From: QEXZ01 sp034660015
GTDB taxonomy: Archaea; Halobacteriota; Syntropharchaeia; Alkanophagales; Methanospirareceae
Assembly (NCBI GenBank): GCA_034660015.1
Contig: JAYEII010000088.1
Span: forward strand, 1 to 8,005
DNA: 8,005 nucleotides
Reading direction: 5' to 3'
Part shown: one piece after another, positions 1 through 5,711 of the stretch
How positions within the stretch are numbered: position 1 is the stretch's first letter
How the letters are laid out: each line of letters starts with the position of its first letter
The notes under the pieces: generated by a model
Database searches by the model: none
What the model was told of the DNA's origin: nothing
The model's input: the letters and a program-made list of their open reading frames with translations, nothing else
Translations under genes and position numbers: made by a program

Positions 1-24
1 TTTTTCTAAAAAGAAAAAGTGTCG
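1..24 (-). repeat. End of a hairpin-rich AT repeat element (family also at 6253-6447)
   Basis: Bases 9-24, read on the minus strand, give CGACACTTTTTCTTTT. This is a perfect 16-base match to 6253-6268 on the plus strand. Bases 1-18 can fold as TTTTTCT/AGAAAAA around an A-rich loop. In both places the CGACAC end lies against a gene and the hairpin-rich body points away from that end, so it looks like one terminus of the element. Most of this copy lies outside the window. The match is seen in the sequence; calling it a discrete element is inference. Confidence 0.5.
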
Positions 25-323
25 TGTAATCTTGTGGTTTTATGGCATTTGAATATTACTGTTCCTCCTTCGGTATATGGCTTTCCAGGGTCAACACACT
101 GCATATACGCATGTTCTTTATCTTCATTGGTAGTCAATCCTAATTTCACAGGGCACCAATCATGCTCCAATATCAAAGCGTAGTGGAGCAATGTCGAAAG
201 TGCATGCGTGCATAACGCATCCGTCTTTTCCAGAACAATCTCCGGGTCGTCTATCACTATTCTATCTCCAATTTTATACACCGGACAGTATCCTCTTATC
301 TCATGAACTGTAATCTCTAACAT
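6..323 (-). CDS. TIGR04076 family protein (small cysteine-containing protein)
   Basis: The 105-aa product matches my memory of the TIGR04076 family: an N-terminal CPVYKIGD segment, a central CTHALSTLLHY segment and a C-terminal AYMQCVDPGKPYTEGGTVIF segment. Five cysteines (C13, C38, C57, C76, C93) and H40 could bind metal or act in redox chemistry, but no biochemical function is established to my knowledge. The ATG at 323 has AGGTGG at 328-333, spaced 4 nt, which is a strong archaeal Shine-Dalgarno. The last residues (HDTFSF) are encoded by the repeat-element end at 9-24, so the original C-terminus has probably been replaced by a few element-encoded residues. It lies 66 bp downstream of a COG2865 fragment and may be co-transcribed with it. 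Family assignment is fairly firm; the role is unknown. Confidence 0.8.
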   Translation of the reverse strand: MLEITVHEIRGYCPVYKIGDRIVIDDPEIVLEKTDALCTHALSTLLHYALILEHDWCPVKLGLTTNEDKEHAYMQCVDPGKPYTEGGTVIFKCHKTTRLHDTFSF

Positions 324-381
324 CTTACCACCTTCTTATTTTTTGATGATATGTCTTTACGTTTTTTCGGCTCTCCCATGA

Positions 382-403
382 GTCGCCAACTAATCGCCAA
401 CCA
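382..403 (-). repeat. 11-bp tandem repeat (2 units) across a stop codon
   Basis: Units 382-392 and 393-403 differ at two positions. On the coding strand GTTGGCGA occurs twice, 11 bases apart. The TAG stop of the upstream COG2865 fragment (392-390) falls inside the array. Because 11 is not a multiple of three, losing one unit changes the reading frame and removes this stop. The array at 2364-2396 sits in the same place in the full-length paralogue. Confidence 0.75.
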
Positions 404-764
404 GTGGCACGTATTTTGTTGATCTGCCCTTCCCCTTAATTTTTAGCAACTCCTTATCAACAAGTTGAAACAACTCCCGTCTCGATGTCTCATCTGATAC
501 TCCATTGATTTCTCTATAAATCTGATTATTTATGAACCCTTCCATGAAAGCGTATTTCAAACCCTTCCTTTGTCTATCATTTAACTCAACACCAAGTTTC
601 TCTATTTCTGAGATAACAACGGCTTTCCCACCGGGCCTGAAAATAACCTTCGTCTCTACTTCACTTAGCTCGTATTCTGGTCTTGGAATTCCCCATTCCT
701 CACATAACTCATTGATCATGTAAATTCCAGAACCGTATTTCTCGATAAAGCCAATACCACGCAT
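390..764 (-). pseudogene. C-terminal fragment of an AlbA_2/RecG-like regulator (COG2865)
   Basis: This 124-codon frame matches only the end of the full-length regulator at 2395-3777. It starts at the GFIEKYGSGIYMINELCEEW segment (the last part of the HATPase_c_4-like domain) and runs through a winged-helix tail. By eye about 89% of the first 66 residues are identical to the full-length copy, but only about 44% of the last 50, where the DNA-binding wing lies. The frame is open upstream to 791 and meets the stop of the preceding fragment (788-790) there, so the first two thirds of a normal protein are absent. ATG 764 has no convincing Shine-Dalgarno. It is probably not made as a working protein, although a separate wHTH peptide cannot be excluded. 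The stop codon lies in the 11-bp repeat at 382-403. Confidence 0.7.
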
Positions 765-986
765 AATCCTGATTTTTATTATTGGCTCTATTCATTCTCA
801 TCATCTTTTTGCACATCTTTTGAACTTTTTCTGTGCAAAGTTAGAATGTATCTGAGTTCTCTTTTTCCCCTGCCAATGCGTGTAACTATACCCTTCTTCA
901 CTAGAGTATTTAGATCCTTTGTGGCCGTAGTTCGAGCAATGTTATTAATCTCTCTGTATTCCTTGTTGGTTATAGAACCTTTCTTA

Positions 987-1003
987 GAGGGTGTTTAGAA
1001 AGT
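987..1003 (+). repeat. Left terminal inverted repeat of the IS5-family element
   Basis: This 17-bp end pairs with 1860-1876 with two mismatches and is preceded by the TTA duplication at 984-986. Confidence 0.85.
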
Positions 1004-1007
1004 CTAT

Positions 1008-1820
1008 TCACGATCTAAAAGCTTGATTATTTCGCGCCAGACGTCTTATCATGATATTAACCATCGAGGCATAAATCATCGTTTCACTGGTTTGAGTCAA
1101 ACTTTCATAATCTTTACTGAGTCGGCGATAGCGTCCGATCCAAGCCAATGTTCGTTCAACTACCCAACGACGAGGCAACACGTGAAATCCTTTGACTTCG
1201 TCATTTCGCTTGACAATTTCCAAAATCCATTGGCAGGATTCTTTTGCCCAATTAACCAATTTTCCGGCATATCCTCCATCAGCCCAGATTAACTGCAATC
1301 GACAAAAGCTCTGCCTTGCTTTTTGTAATACATTCTTGGCACCATCACGATCCTGGACACTAGCAATGTGAACAACGACCGTCAACAGCAATCCCATTGT
1401 ATCAACCAGGATGTGCCGCTTGCGTCCGTTGACTTTTTTACCAGCATCATAGCCGCGTTCGCCTTTTGTTTCTGTCGTTTTTACGGATTGGCTATCCAAA
1501 ATTGCCGCGCTCGGTTGTTCTTCGCGACCCGCAGCAACGCGAAGTCTAGCACGCAGCGTATCATTCATCTGCCTAAAAATCTCACCGTCTCTCCATTGGG
1601 CAAAGTAATAATATACAGTTTCCCAGGGAGGAAAATCGTGGGGAAGCATCCGCCACGAACAACCAGCGCGCGGCAAATAAAACATTGCATTGACTATCTC
1701 ACGCATATCTTGTTCGCGAGGTCTACCGCCAGTTTTCGCTGGCGGGATCAAAGGCTCAATGATTTGCCATTCGGCATCGCTTAAATCGCTGGGATATGAT
1801 TTTCGTTCCATACCCTCCAT
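1008..1820 (-). CDS. IS5-family DDE transposase
   Basis: This 270-aa single-frame transposase has the usual IS5 layout. Residues 8-80 carry the N-terminal segment with YPSDLSDAEWQIIEPLIPP and RAGCSWRMLP. The acidic triad reads ILDSQSVKT (D109), WADGGYAG (D181) and VVERTLAW (E222). The Y-x2-R-x3-D/E signature around E222 is visible in ERTLAWIGRYRRLSKDYE, with R and K/D where expected. The length is normal for one-ORF members, and no stop or frameshift is seen, so the enzyme should be active. ATG 1820 is the longest start. ATG 1811 (MERKSYPSD) also fits the family, and a GGAGGG precedes it by only 1 nt, so the start is uncertain by three residues. It would cut and paste the element in which it lies. 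Confidence 0.92.
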   Translation of the reverse strand: MEGMERKSYPSDLSDAEWQIIEPLIPPAKTGGRPREQDMREIVNAMFYLPRAGCSWRMLPHDFPPWETVYYYFAQWRDGEIFRQMNDTLRARLRVAAGREEQPSAAILDSQSVKTTETKGERGYDAGKKVNGRKRHILVDTMGLLLTVVVHIASVQDRDGAKNVLQKARQSFCRLQLIWADGGYAGKLVNWAKESCQWILEIVKRNDEVKGFHVLPRRWVVERTLAWIGRYRRLSKDYESLTQTSETMIYASMVNIMIRRLARNNQAFRS

Positions 1821-1859
1821 ATTTATTAAACATAATTACAAATTTCAAAGGAGTTTGGT

Positions 1860-1876
1860 ACTTTTCAAACACCCTC
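1860..1876 (-). repeat. Right terminal inverted repeat of the IS5-family element
   Basis: This 17-bp end lies on the transposase 5' side and is followed by the second TTA copy at 1877-1879. Confidence 0.85.
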
Positions 1877-2115
1877 TTAGAAACATAATCTACCGCCTTA
1901 ATTTGCCTTTCATTTAACCCTAACTTTTCTAAATCTTCTGGATGTAGAGGTTTTTTGAATGTTACAATTAAACTTGTGCCAGTAAATTCAAAACTTGGTT
2001 CGGGCAATCCCCATTCCTTGCACCATTGAATTATTTTATTTGTTCCAGTCCCAACCTCTTCAACATATTTAAGCCAGAAGAAATGTTGAATTAATGATAA
2101 ATTTCTCTGATTCTG

Positions 2116-2214
2116 TTAGTTGATCGAATAGATTTGTTTGTATGACCTTGAAATGATAGAATTGTTAGGAGCGGTCTTTCTCAAATCCACAATAGAGGTG
2201 ATCAGGATTTTCAT
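2116..2214 (-). pseudogene. N-terminal stub of a glycosyltransferase (probably GT4-like)
   Basis: From ATG 2214 the frame reads MKILITSIVDLRKTAPN, the typical beta-strand-plus-loop opening of archaeal GT4-type (GT-B fold) glycosyltransferases as I remember them. After about 17 residues the resemblance stops, and a TAA follows at 2118-2116. The rest of the normally 350-400-residue enzyme is missing; the next sequence is the COG2865 fragment. A breakpoint therefore lies near 2115-2165. The frame is open upstream to 2301, but that part is tandem repeats and lysine-rich, and is unlikely to be coding. The call rests on a short match and is moderate. Confidence 0.45.
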
Positions 2215-2226
2215 GTTTGTTCTTTC

Positions 2227-2250
2227 CTTACATTTTATCTTACATTTTAT
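2227..2250 (+). repeat. 12-bp perfect tandem repeat, 2 units
   Basis: CTTACATTTTAT occurs at 2227-2238 and again directly at 2239-2250. It lies just upstream of the glycosyltransferase stub (minus strand), in the gap after the COG2865 gene. It could be a slippage product or a pair of one-turn-spaced protein sites. Confidence 0.8.
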
Positions 2251-2280
2251 TTTTGTAGAATTTGAAATTTCTGCCTGCAT

Positions 2281-2302
2281 AATTGCACAATAATTGCACA
2301 AT
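2281..2302 (+). repeat. 11-bp perfect tandem repeat of a palindromic unit, 2 units
   Basis: AATTGCACAAT occurs at 2281-2291 and 2292-2302. Each unit contains ATTG-CA-CAAT, a small inverted repeat, so the pair would place two dyad sites on the same face of the helix, as in an operator. It lies between the COG2865 gene and the glycosyltransferase stub. The sequence is certain; the operator role is speculation. Confidence 0.75.
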
Positions 2303-2363
2303 CAAATTTTTGGTGCATAATAACTTTTATCGGGTAAAGCACCTGTACTTTTTCTATCATTGT

Positions 2364-2396
2364 AATCGTTTCCTAATCGTTTCCTAATCGTTTCCT
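2364..2396 (-). repeat. 11-bp perfect tandem repeat (3 units) at the stop codon of the COG2865 gene
   Basis: AATCGTTTCCT is repeated exactly at 2364-2374, 2375-2385 and 2386-2396. The TAG stop of the upstream gene (2397-2395) is formed at the edge of the first unit met by the ribosome. Read on the coding strand, three units encode an 11-codon cycle with RKRLGND followed by a stop and ETI. The frame one base away would continue the protein as RFLGNDYNDRK. The paralogue at 390-764 has an 11-bp array in the same position. Confidence 0.85.
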
Positions 2397-3777
2397 AAAA
2401 CCTTGCAACATATCTGACAGACCTACCCTTACCTGTGGATAATAACAATCCCTTTTCTATCAAGCCAGATAATTCTAAGTATGCTGTCTTCTTTCCTACG
2501 TCGTTTAATTCCTGATATGACCTATTTGTTATAAAACCTTTTTCTAAAACATATTGTAACGCTTTTCTCTGTCTTTCATTCAACTCCACACCAAGTTTCT
2601 CTATCTCACTTATCACTATTGCTTTCCCCCCGGATCTGAAAATAACCTTCGTTTCTACTTCGCTGAGGTCGTATTCCGGTTTCTGAATTCCCCATTCCTC
2701 ACATAACTCATTGATCATGTAAATCCCTGAACCATACTTCTCGATAAAACCGACATCATACATAAGCTGACATAAAATTGGATTCACGGGTACGTGTTTA
2801 GGTTTTTCCGGCGTAACGCCTTTCGGGAACGAACCCGGACTGATAATTTCAATCCTGTCATCGAAGATTGCGACTCTCGTATCCGCAGGCTCGAAATAAT
2901 TCCTGTGGATCAACGCGTTGATTATACCTTCTCTTATTGCTTTTATTGGATATTCCAATTTGTCAATCCTCTGGAAACTATATTCTGTTCTGAACCCGAA
3001 TAGCCTTATATTCTTTCTAACAAAATCCTCTGACAGCTCAACCATTTCCCATAAAGCCCCTGAACAATCCAATCTATCCAGAAAGTCTCTTGTCAATGTT
3101 TTACCAGCAAATCTTGCACTTCTTAGTTGGGATTGAAGAACAAATCTTTGGGGATTCTTACCAAAGAACAATATCCCTGCATTGGTTGGTTTTATTTCAG
3201 CATTAACCTTCTTTGCTGCACCAACATTCAGTAATAAAGTCCCCACATCCATTTTTTCTGGTTTCTTAACTTTTCTTATTTCCTCTCTCCTTTCCAGATA
3301 CCACCTCACCTTACATTCATCAATATCATAAAGCGTTGCCTCCTTGCAAACCCTTTCATCCCAGTAAACCTTTGAGGTTTGCAGAGCAAGATTCCTTATC
3401 TCTTCATATCCGAGTTTCTGATTTGATTTTCCAACCCGCATAAATGCCCTTCCAAAAGCAAGGACTGGTTTTTGCTTACCTTCCACAACTTCTATAACCA
3501 TAACCTGTTTATCAGTGATCTCTTCAACATAAATTGATGGATAGGTCATTGGGTCTGTAATCTGCTTTATCCTATTTGCTAAACTTTCAATTGTCTTTTT
3601 GCCAATATCCACACCAACAACTTCGCCTTTATCACTTACGCCTATGACTATCATTCCCCCTTTCGTATTTGAAAATGCAGAAACACTCTCCATTATTTTA
3701 TCGGTTTGAGATAAAGATGGTTTGAATTCTACTGTTTCTGATTCCCCTTTTTCAAGTAGTTTGATGATTTTACTCAT
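2395..3777 (-). CDS. AlbA_2 (Schlafen-type)/RecG-like transcriptional regulator, COG2865
   Basis: At 460 aa this is full length for the family. Residues 10-130 form the AlbA_2 (PF04326) domain: GESETVEFKPS at 11-21 and AFSNTKGGMIVIGVSDKG at 34-51. Residues about 280-385 resemble HATPase_c_4: EGIINALIHRNY at 283-294, IEIISPGSFPKG at 309-320 and FIEKYGSG at 344-351. Residues 398-456 are a winged helix ending in GKGRSVRY. These proteins are annotated as predicted transcriptional regulators or 'RecG-like', but they lack helicase motifs. The ATG at 3777 overlaps the wecB stop as ATGA, with GGAG at 3786-3789 (spacing 8 nt), so it is translated with wecB. The last residues and the stop run into an 11-bp tandem array. 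Two C-terminal fragments of relatives lie downstream. DNA binding is inferred; the target and ligand are unknown. Confidence 0.85.
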   Translation of the reverse strand: MSKIIKLLEKGESETVEFKPSLSQTDKIMESVSAFSNTKGGMIVIGVSDKGEVVGVDIGKKTIESLANRIKQITDPMTYPSIYVEEITDKQVMVIEVVEGKQKPVLAFGRAFMRVGKSNQKLGYEEIRNLALQTSKVYWDERVCKEATLYDIDECKVRWYLERREEIRKVKKPEKMDVGTLLLNVGAAKKVNAEIKPTNAGILFFGKNPQRFVLQSQLRSARFAGKTLTRDFLDRLDCSGALWEMVELSEDFVRKNIRLFGFRTEYSFQRIDKLEYPIKAIREGIINALIHRNYFEPADTRVAIFDDRIEIISPGSFPKGVTPEKPKHVPVNPILCQLMYDVGFIEKYGSGIYMINELCEEWGIQKPEYDLSEVETKVIFRSGGKAIVISEIEKLGVELNERQRKALQYVLEKGFITNRSYQELNDVGKKTAYLELSGLIEKGLLLSTGKGRSVRYVARF

Positions 3778-4856
3778 TGGGATTTCTCCATTATTACTTC
3801 AACAATCCTTTCCCCTGCTTTTCCATCTCCAAATGGATTATTCCAGTTATTATCTCTATTACTCATTTCCTTTGTTTTGCTTAGAATACTTTCTGCATTT
3901 GTTCCTGCTAATATATTAGAACCAACATCTAAAGTCTCTGGTCTCTCCGTATTGTCTCTCAAAGTAACACATGGCACGTTTAATATGCAAGCCTCCTCCT
4001 GCACACCACCTGAATCCGTCAAAACCAATTTAGCCCTCGCTTCTAACTGAAGAAACGAAAGATAGTCAACAGGTTCAATAAGTTCAACACCATTTGCTTT
4101 TAATCCAAAATGATTCATCATCTTCCTCGCCCTCGGATGAATCGGATAAATAACTGGTAAGCAAAACTCATCTGCAAGAAGTTCTAAACCGTTGATAATA
4201 CCTTCAAATCTCTCTTCAATATCAACATTCTCCTGTCTGTGTGCCGTCACTAAGAAATATTTCTTCGGAGTGAGTTCAAGATCGTTCAAAGGATTGATTC
4301 TCTCTTCGCTAATACTTAAATTTTGATACACTGCATCTACAACCGTATTCCCGGTAACAAAGATTTTTTCGGCAGGAATGCCCTCGCCGAGTAAAAGTTG
4401 CCTTGATTTTTCTGTCGGTGCAAAGAGATAATCGGAAACATGGTCAGTCAAGACACGATTGATTTCTTCCGGCATATTTCTGTCGTAACTTCTCAGTCCT
4501 GCCTCTACATGTCCTGCTTTGATATGGAGTTTAGTTGCAGCTAAAGCCCCGGCTAAAACGGTGTTCGTGTCTCCTTCTACCAAAACAACATCTGGTTCTT
4601 CTTTTTGCAAAATTTTCTCTATCCCAATCAGCATCTTTCCAGTTTGCTCTCCATGCAAGCCGGAACCGACATCCAGATTATATCTCGCATCCGGTAATTT
4701 TAATTGCTCGAAGAAGACCTTATCCATGTTGTAAGAATAATGTTGTCCTGTGTGTAAAACGAAATAATCTAAATTTAGACGTTCGCATTCCCTTATTACA
4801 GGACTCATCTTTATTATTTCCGGTCTTGTGCCTAAAACTATTGCGATTCGTTGCAT
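3774..4856 (-). CDS. wecB: Non-hydrolysing UDP-N-acetylglucosamine 2-epimerase (EC 5.1.3.14)
   Basis: This cytoplasmic enzyme interconverts UDP-GlcNAc and UDP-ManNAc, supplying ManNAc(A) for surface glycans or protein glycosylation. All 360 residues are present, as usual for the family. Seen in order: LGTRPEIIKMSPV near the start, HTGQHY at 35-40, EGDTNT with D96, GHVEAGLRS with E118, MPEEINR with E130/E131, TAHRQEN with H206, and TDSGGVQEEA at 280-289. The acidic residues and the histidine correspond to the catalytic set described for bacterial WecB. ATG 4856 starts 3 nt after the stop of the broken GT2 stub and has no obvious Shine-Dalgarno, so it may depend on reinitiation or an internal promoter in the AT-rich repeat just upstream. 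The gene overlaps the COG2865 regulator by ATGA. It is the only intact sugar-pathway gene in the window. Confidence 0.95.
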   Translation of the reverse strand: MQRIAIVLGTRPEIIKMSPVIRECERLNLDYFVLHTGQHYSYNMDKVFFEQLKLPDARYNLDVGSGLHGEQTGKMLIGIEKILQKEEPDVVLVEGDTNTVLAGALAATKLHIKAGHVEAGLRSYDRNMPEEINRVLTDHVSDYLFAPTEKSRQLLLGEGIPAEKIFVTGNTVVDAVYQNLSISEERINPLNDLELTPKKYFLVTAHRQENVDIEERFEGIINGLELLADEFCLPVIYPIHPRARKMMNHFGLKANGVELIEPVDYLSFLQLEARAKLVLTDSGGVQEEACILNVPCVTLRDNTERPETLDVGSNILAGTNAESILSKTKEMSNRDNNWNNPFGDGKAGERIVEVIMEKSQ

Positions 4857-4859
4857 TAT

Positions 4860-5051
4860 TTATCGTAGATAAAAAATTTTCTTTTGGTAAAGCTTTTCTT
4901 TCCAAGAAAAGGTTTGTTGAAAAGAATAATCCTTGTCTTTCGGTTTTGATTTTAATTTTAATGTAGCAATAGCCATTAACGAAGGATAGCCTGCGAACTG
5001 CCAGATCAAAAGGAAAGATAGGAAATAGAGCAGGATAATGGTTATGGTCAT
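4860..5051 (-). pseudogene. N-terminal stub of a membrane GT2 glycosyltransferase, cut by hairpin repeat
   Basis: The 63-codon frame opens with one hydrophobic membrane segment (residues 3-17) followed by WQFAGYPSLMAIATLKLKSK. It matches the GT2 relic at 6115-6581 in about 40 of 45 residues. Such N-termini normally precede a cytosolic GT-A domain beginning with a PxVSIIVPTYNE strand, and none of that domain is present. After KDKDYSFQ the frame enters the repeat element (QTFSWKEK onwards) and stops at 4862-4860. ATG 5051 has only a distant AGAGGTG (5068-5074). It lies 25 bp after the toxin gene and 3 bp before wecB. It could still give a small membrane peptide, but it is not an enzyme. Confidence 0.7.
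4879..4917 (+). repeat. Hairpin-rich AT repeat, short copy
   Basis: Bases 4879-4902 match 6320-6343 exactly over 24 bp (starting TTCTTTTGGTAAAGCTTTTC), and 4904-4917 match 6380-6393 over 14 bp. Bases 4893-4911 form a perfect 8-bp stem CTTTTCTT/AAGAAAAG with a TCC loop. The copy lacks the internal parts seen at 6253-6447. It fuses the GT2 stub to the wecB leader. Confidence 0.7.
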
Positions 5052-5076
5052 ATTTTCTCGCTTTTCAACACCTCTT

Positions 5077-5415
5077 TTACAAGTTTATATCCAATTCTCT
5101 CATGGCTTCTTTAATCTCTTTAACCGAGATTTCTTCTTTCTTCGCTTTGGCATAAATCGTTAGTAAGTATACCGCACGATCCGATAGGTAGTAAATAACC
5201 CTGAAGCCGCCTCTTTTACCTCTTTTCATGTCAGAACTTCTCATTCTGATTTTGTAGATTTTATTACCAAATCCGGGAATCGCATCACCTTCTGAGGGAT
5301 TCTTTTCCAACGTTTCTAGGAGTGACTTGTAGTCTTCTCCTATTCCCCGGTACTTCTTGCTTAATTTCTTGAGCCTCCGTCTGAAATATTCTACTGCTAT
5401 TACTTCATAACTCAT
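5077..5415 (-). CDS. RelE/ParE-superfamily toxin (probable ribosome-dependent mRNA interferase)
   Basis: The 112-aa product has the RelE-fold pattern: an N-terminal EYFRRRLKKLSKKYRG helix region, GFGNKIYKIRMRSSD at 48-62, the core strand RGGFRVIYYL at 68-77 and VYLLTIYAKAKKEEIS at 82-97. The basic residues (R68, R72, K90, K92, K93) and Y88 would serve RNA contact and cleavage, as in RelE/HigB relatives. The exact subtype (RelE, HigB2 or ParE-like) cannot be settled here. It begins 11 nt inside the antitoxin gene (overlap 5405-5415), the usual antitoxin-first order, and so is translated together with it. Its product would arrest growth if the antitoxin is lost. It sits between two block-2 markers, in the slot held by DUF5615 in block 1. 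Confidence 0.8.
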   Translation of the reverse strand: MSYEVIAVEYFRRRLKKLSKKYRGIGEDYKSLLETLEKNPSEGDAIPGFGNKIYKIRMRSSDMKRGKRGGFRVIYYLSDRAVYLLTIYAKAKKEEISVKEIKEAMRELDINL

Positions 5416-5632
5416 TTAGTATCTCTCTTGCTGGGTATATTTTCCCTTTTTTAAAATCTTTAAAAGCCTCTATTATATCTTCGGTCACATCCTCTGTATC
5501 ATAATCATATGCCTCCATCTCCTTATATTTCTCAAACAATCTCATAAGCTCTTCAAATTCCTCAATACTGATTACGACTGCGAACTTTTTACCAGTTCTA
5601 TCAACAATATATTGTTCATTTAGCTTTGACAT
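5405..5632 (-). CDS. RelB/Phd-like antitoxin partner of the RelE-type toxin
   Basis: This 75-aa protein begins with the strand QYIVDRTGKKFAVVISIEEF, similar to the DNA-binding N-terminus of many small RelB/Phd-like antitoxins. An acidic region (YDYDTEDVTEDIIEAFKDF) follows, suited to wrapping a basic toxin, and then a short tail PAREILNEL. The expected role is to bind and neutralise the neighbouring toxin and to repress the shared promoter. The ATG at 5632 has GGGGTGG at 5639-5645 with 6-nt spacing, and a TATA-like box lies at 5668-5678, so this pair has its own promoter and a very short leader. The gene overlaps the toxin start by 11 nt. The assignment rests mainly on size, composition and position; the family name is less certain than for the toxin. 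Confidence 0.7.
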   Translation of the reverse strand: MSKLNEQYIVDRTGKKFAVVISIEEFEELMRLFEKYKEMEAYDYDTEDVTEDIIEAFKDFKKGKIYPAREILNEL

Positions 5633-5667
5633 TTGTAACCACCCCTTATTTTTTCCTATTCTTTTTT

Positions 5668-5678
5668 ATAATATAAAT
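5668..5678 (-). promoter_or_regulatory. Archaeal TATA box of the RelB/RelE-like operon
   Basis: The minus strand reads TTTATATTATA here, centred near 5673. A start about 26 bp downstream would fall near 5647, just ahead of the Shine-Dalgarno at 5639-5645, giving a leader of about 15 nt. Confidence 0.55.
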
Positions 5679-5711
5679 GCTTTGCACTCCCGCACTCCTT
5701 ACCAATCTTCT

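Larger units (their letters stand above)
987..1876 (-). mobile_element. Complete IS5-family insertion sequence (890 bp)
   Basis: The ends are 17-bp imperfect inverted repeats: GAGGGTGTTTAGAAAGT at 987-1003 and, on the other strand, GAGGGTGTTTGAAAAGT at 1876-1860 (15 of 17 match). TTA flanks both ends (984-986 and 1877-1879), a 3-bp target duplication of the TNA type associated with IS1031/IS427-like members of IS5. A single transposase gene fills the element. Base composition is clearly richer in GC than the host sequence on both sides, which suggests recent arrival from another lineage. It interrupts the wHTH region of a COG2865 fragment. Confidence 0.9.
788..2115 (-). pseudogene. C-terminal COG2865 regulator fragment split by an IS5-family element
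   Basis: Two frames flank the IS. Upstream, 2115-1880 encodes a segment running through KYVEEVGTGTNKII and GLNERQIKAVDYVSK, with no stop between. Downstream, 983-788 encodes KKGSITNKEYREINNIARTT and ends in a DENE-stop at 790-788. Deleting the IS and one copy of the TTA duplication rejoins them exactly in frame as DYVSKKGSITNKEY, giving the end of the ATP-binding-like domain plus a winged helix. The N-terminal AlbA_2 domain is missing: the frame hits a TAA at 2116-2118 just where homology fades, so the gene was already truncated before the IS arrived, or was truncated separately. It belongs to a different subfamily from the copies at 390-764 and 2395-3777. Reconstruction is direct from sequence; family assignment rests on motif resemblance. 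Confidence 0.75.

Noticed and set aside
1368..1784. A 138-codon plus-strand frame inside the IS
   Set aside because: It is a shadow of the transposase on the opposite strand.
1756..2007. An 83-codon minus-strand frame starting MPEPSFEF
   Set aside because: It is a chimera: the first two thirds belong to the interrupted COG2865 fragment and the rest is antisense-frame reading through the IS end, so it is described as part of the pseudogene.
2215..2301. Lysine/cysteine-rich extension before the GT4-like stub
   Set aside because: It is encoded by the 12-bp and 11-bp tandem repeats and is open by chance; homology starts only at MKILITS.
2364..2396. Short repeat array considered as CRISPR
   Set aside because: Units are 11 bp, contiguous and without spacers; no cas genes are nearby.
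4535..4966. A 143-codon plus-strand frame
   Set aside because: It lies antisense to wecB and the GT2 stub, shows no recognisable motif, and wecB is conserved throughout.
5683..5698. 8-bp near-tandem repeat (GGGAGTGC type) before the antitoxin promoter
   Set aside because: Only two imperfect units; too little to call a site, though it could be an operator half of the toxin-antitoxin promoter.
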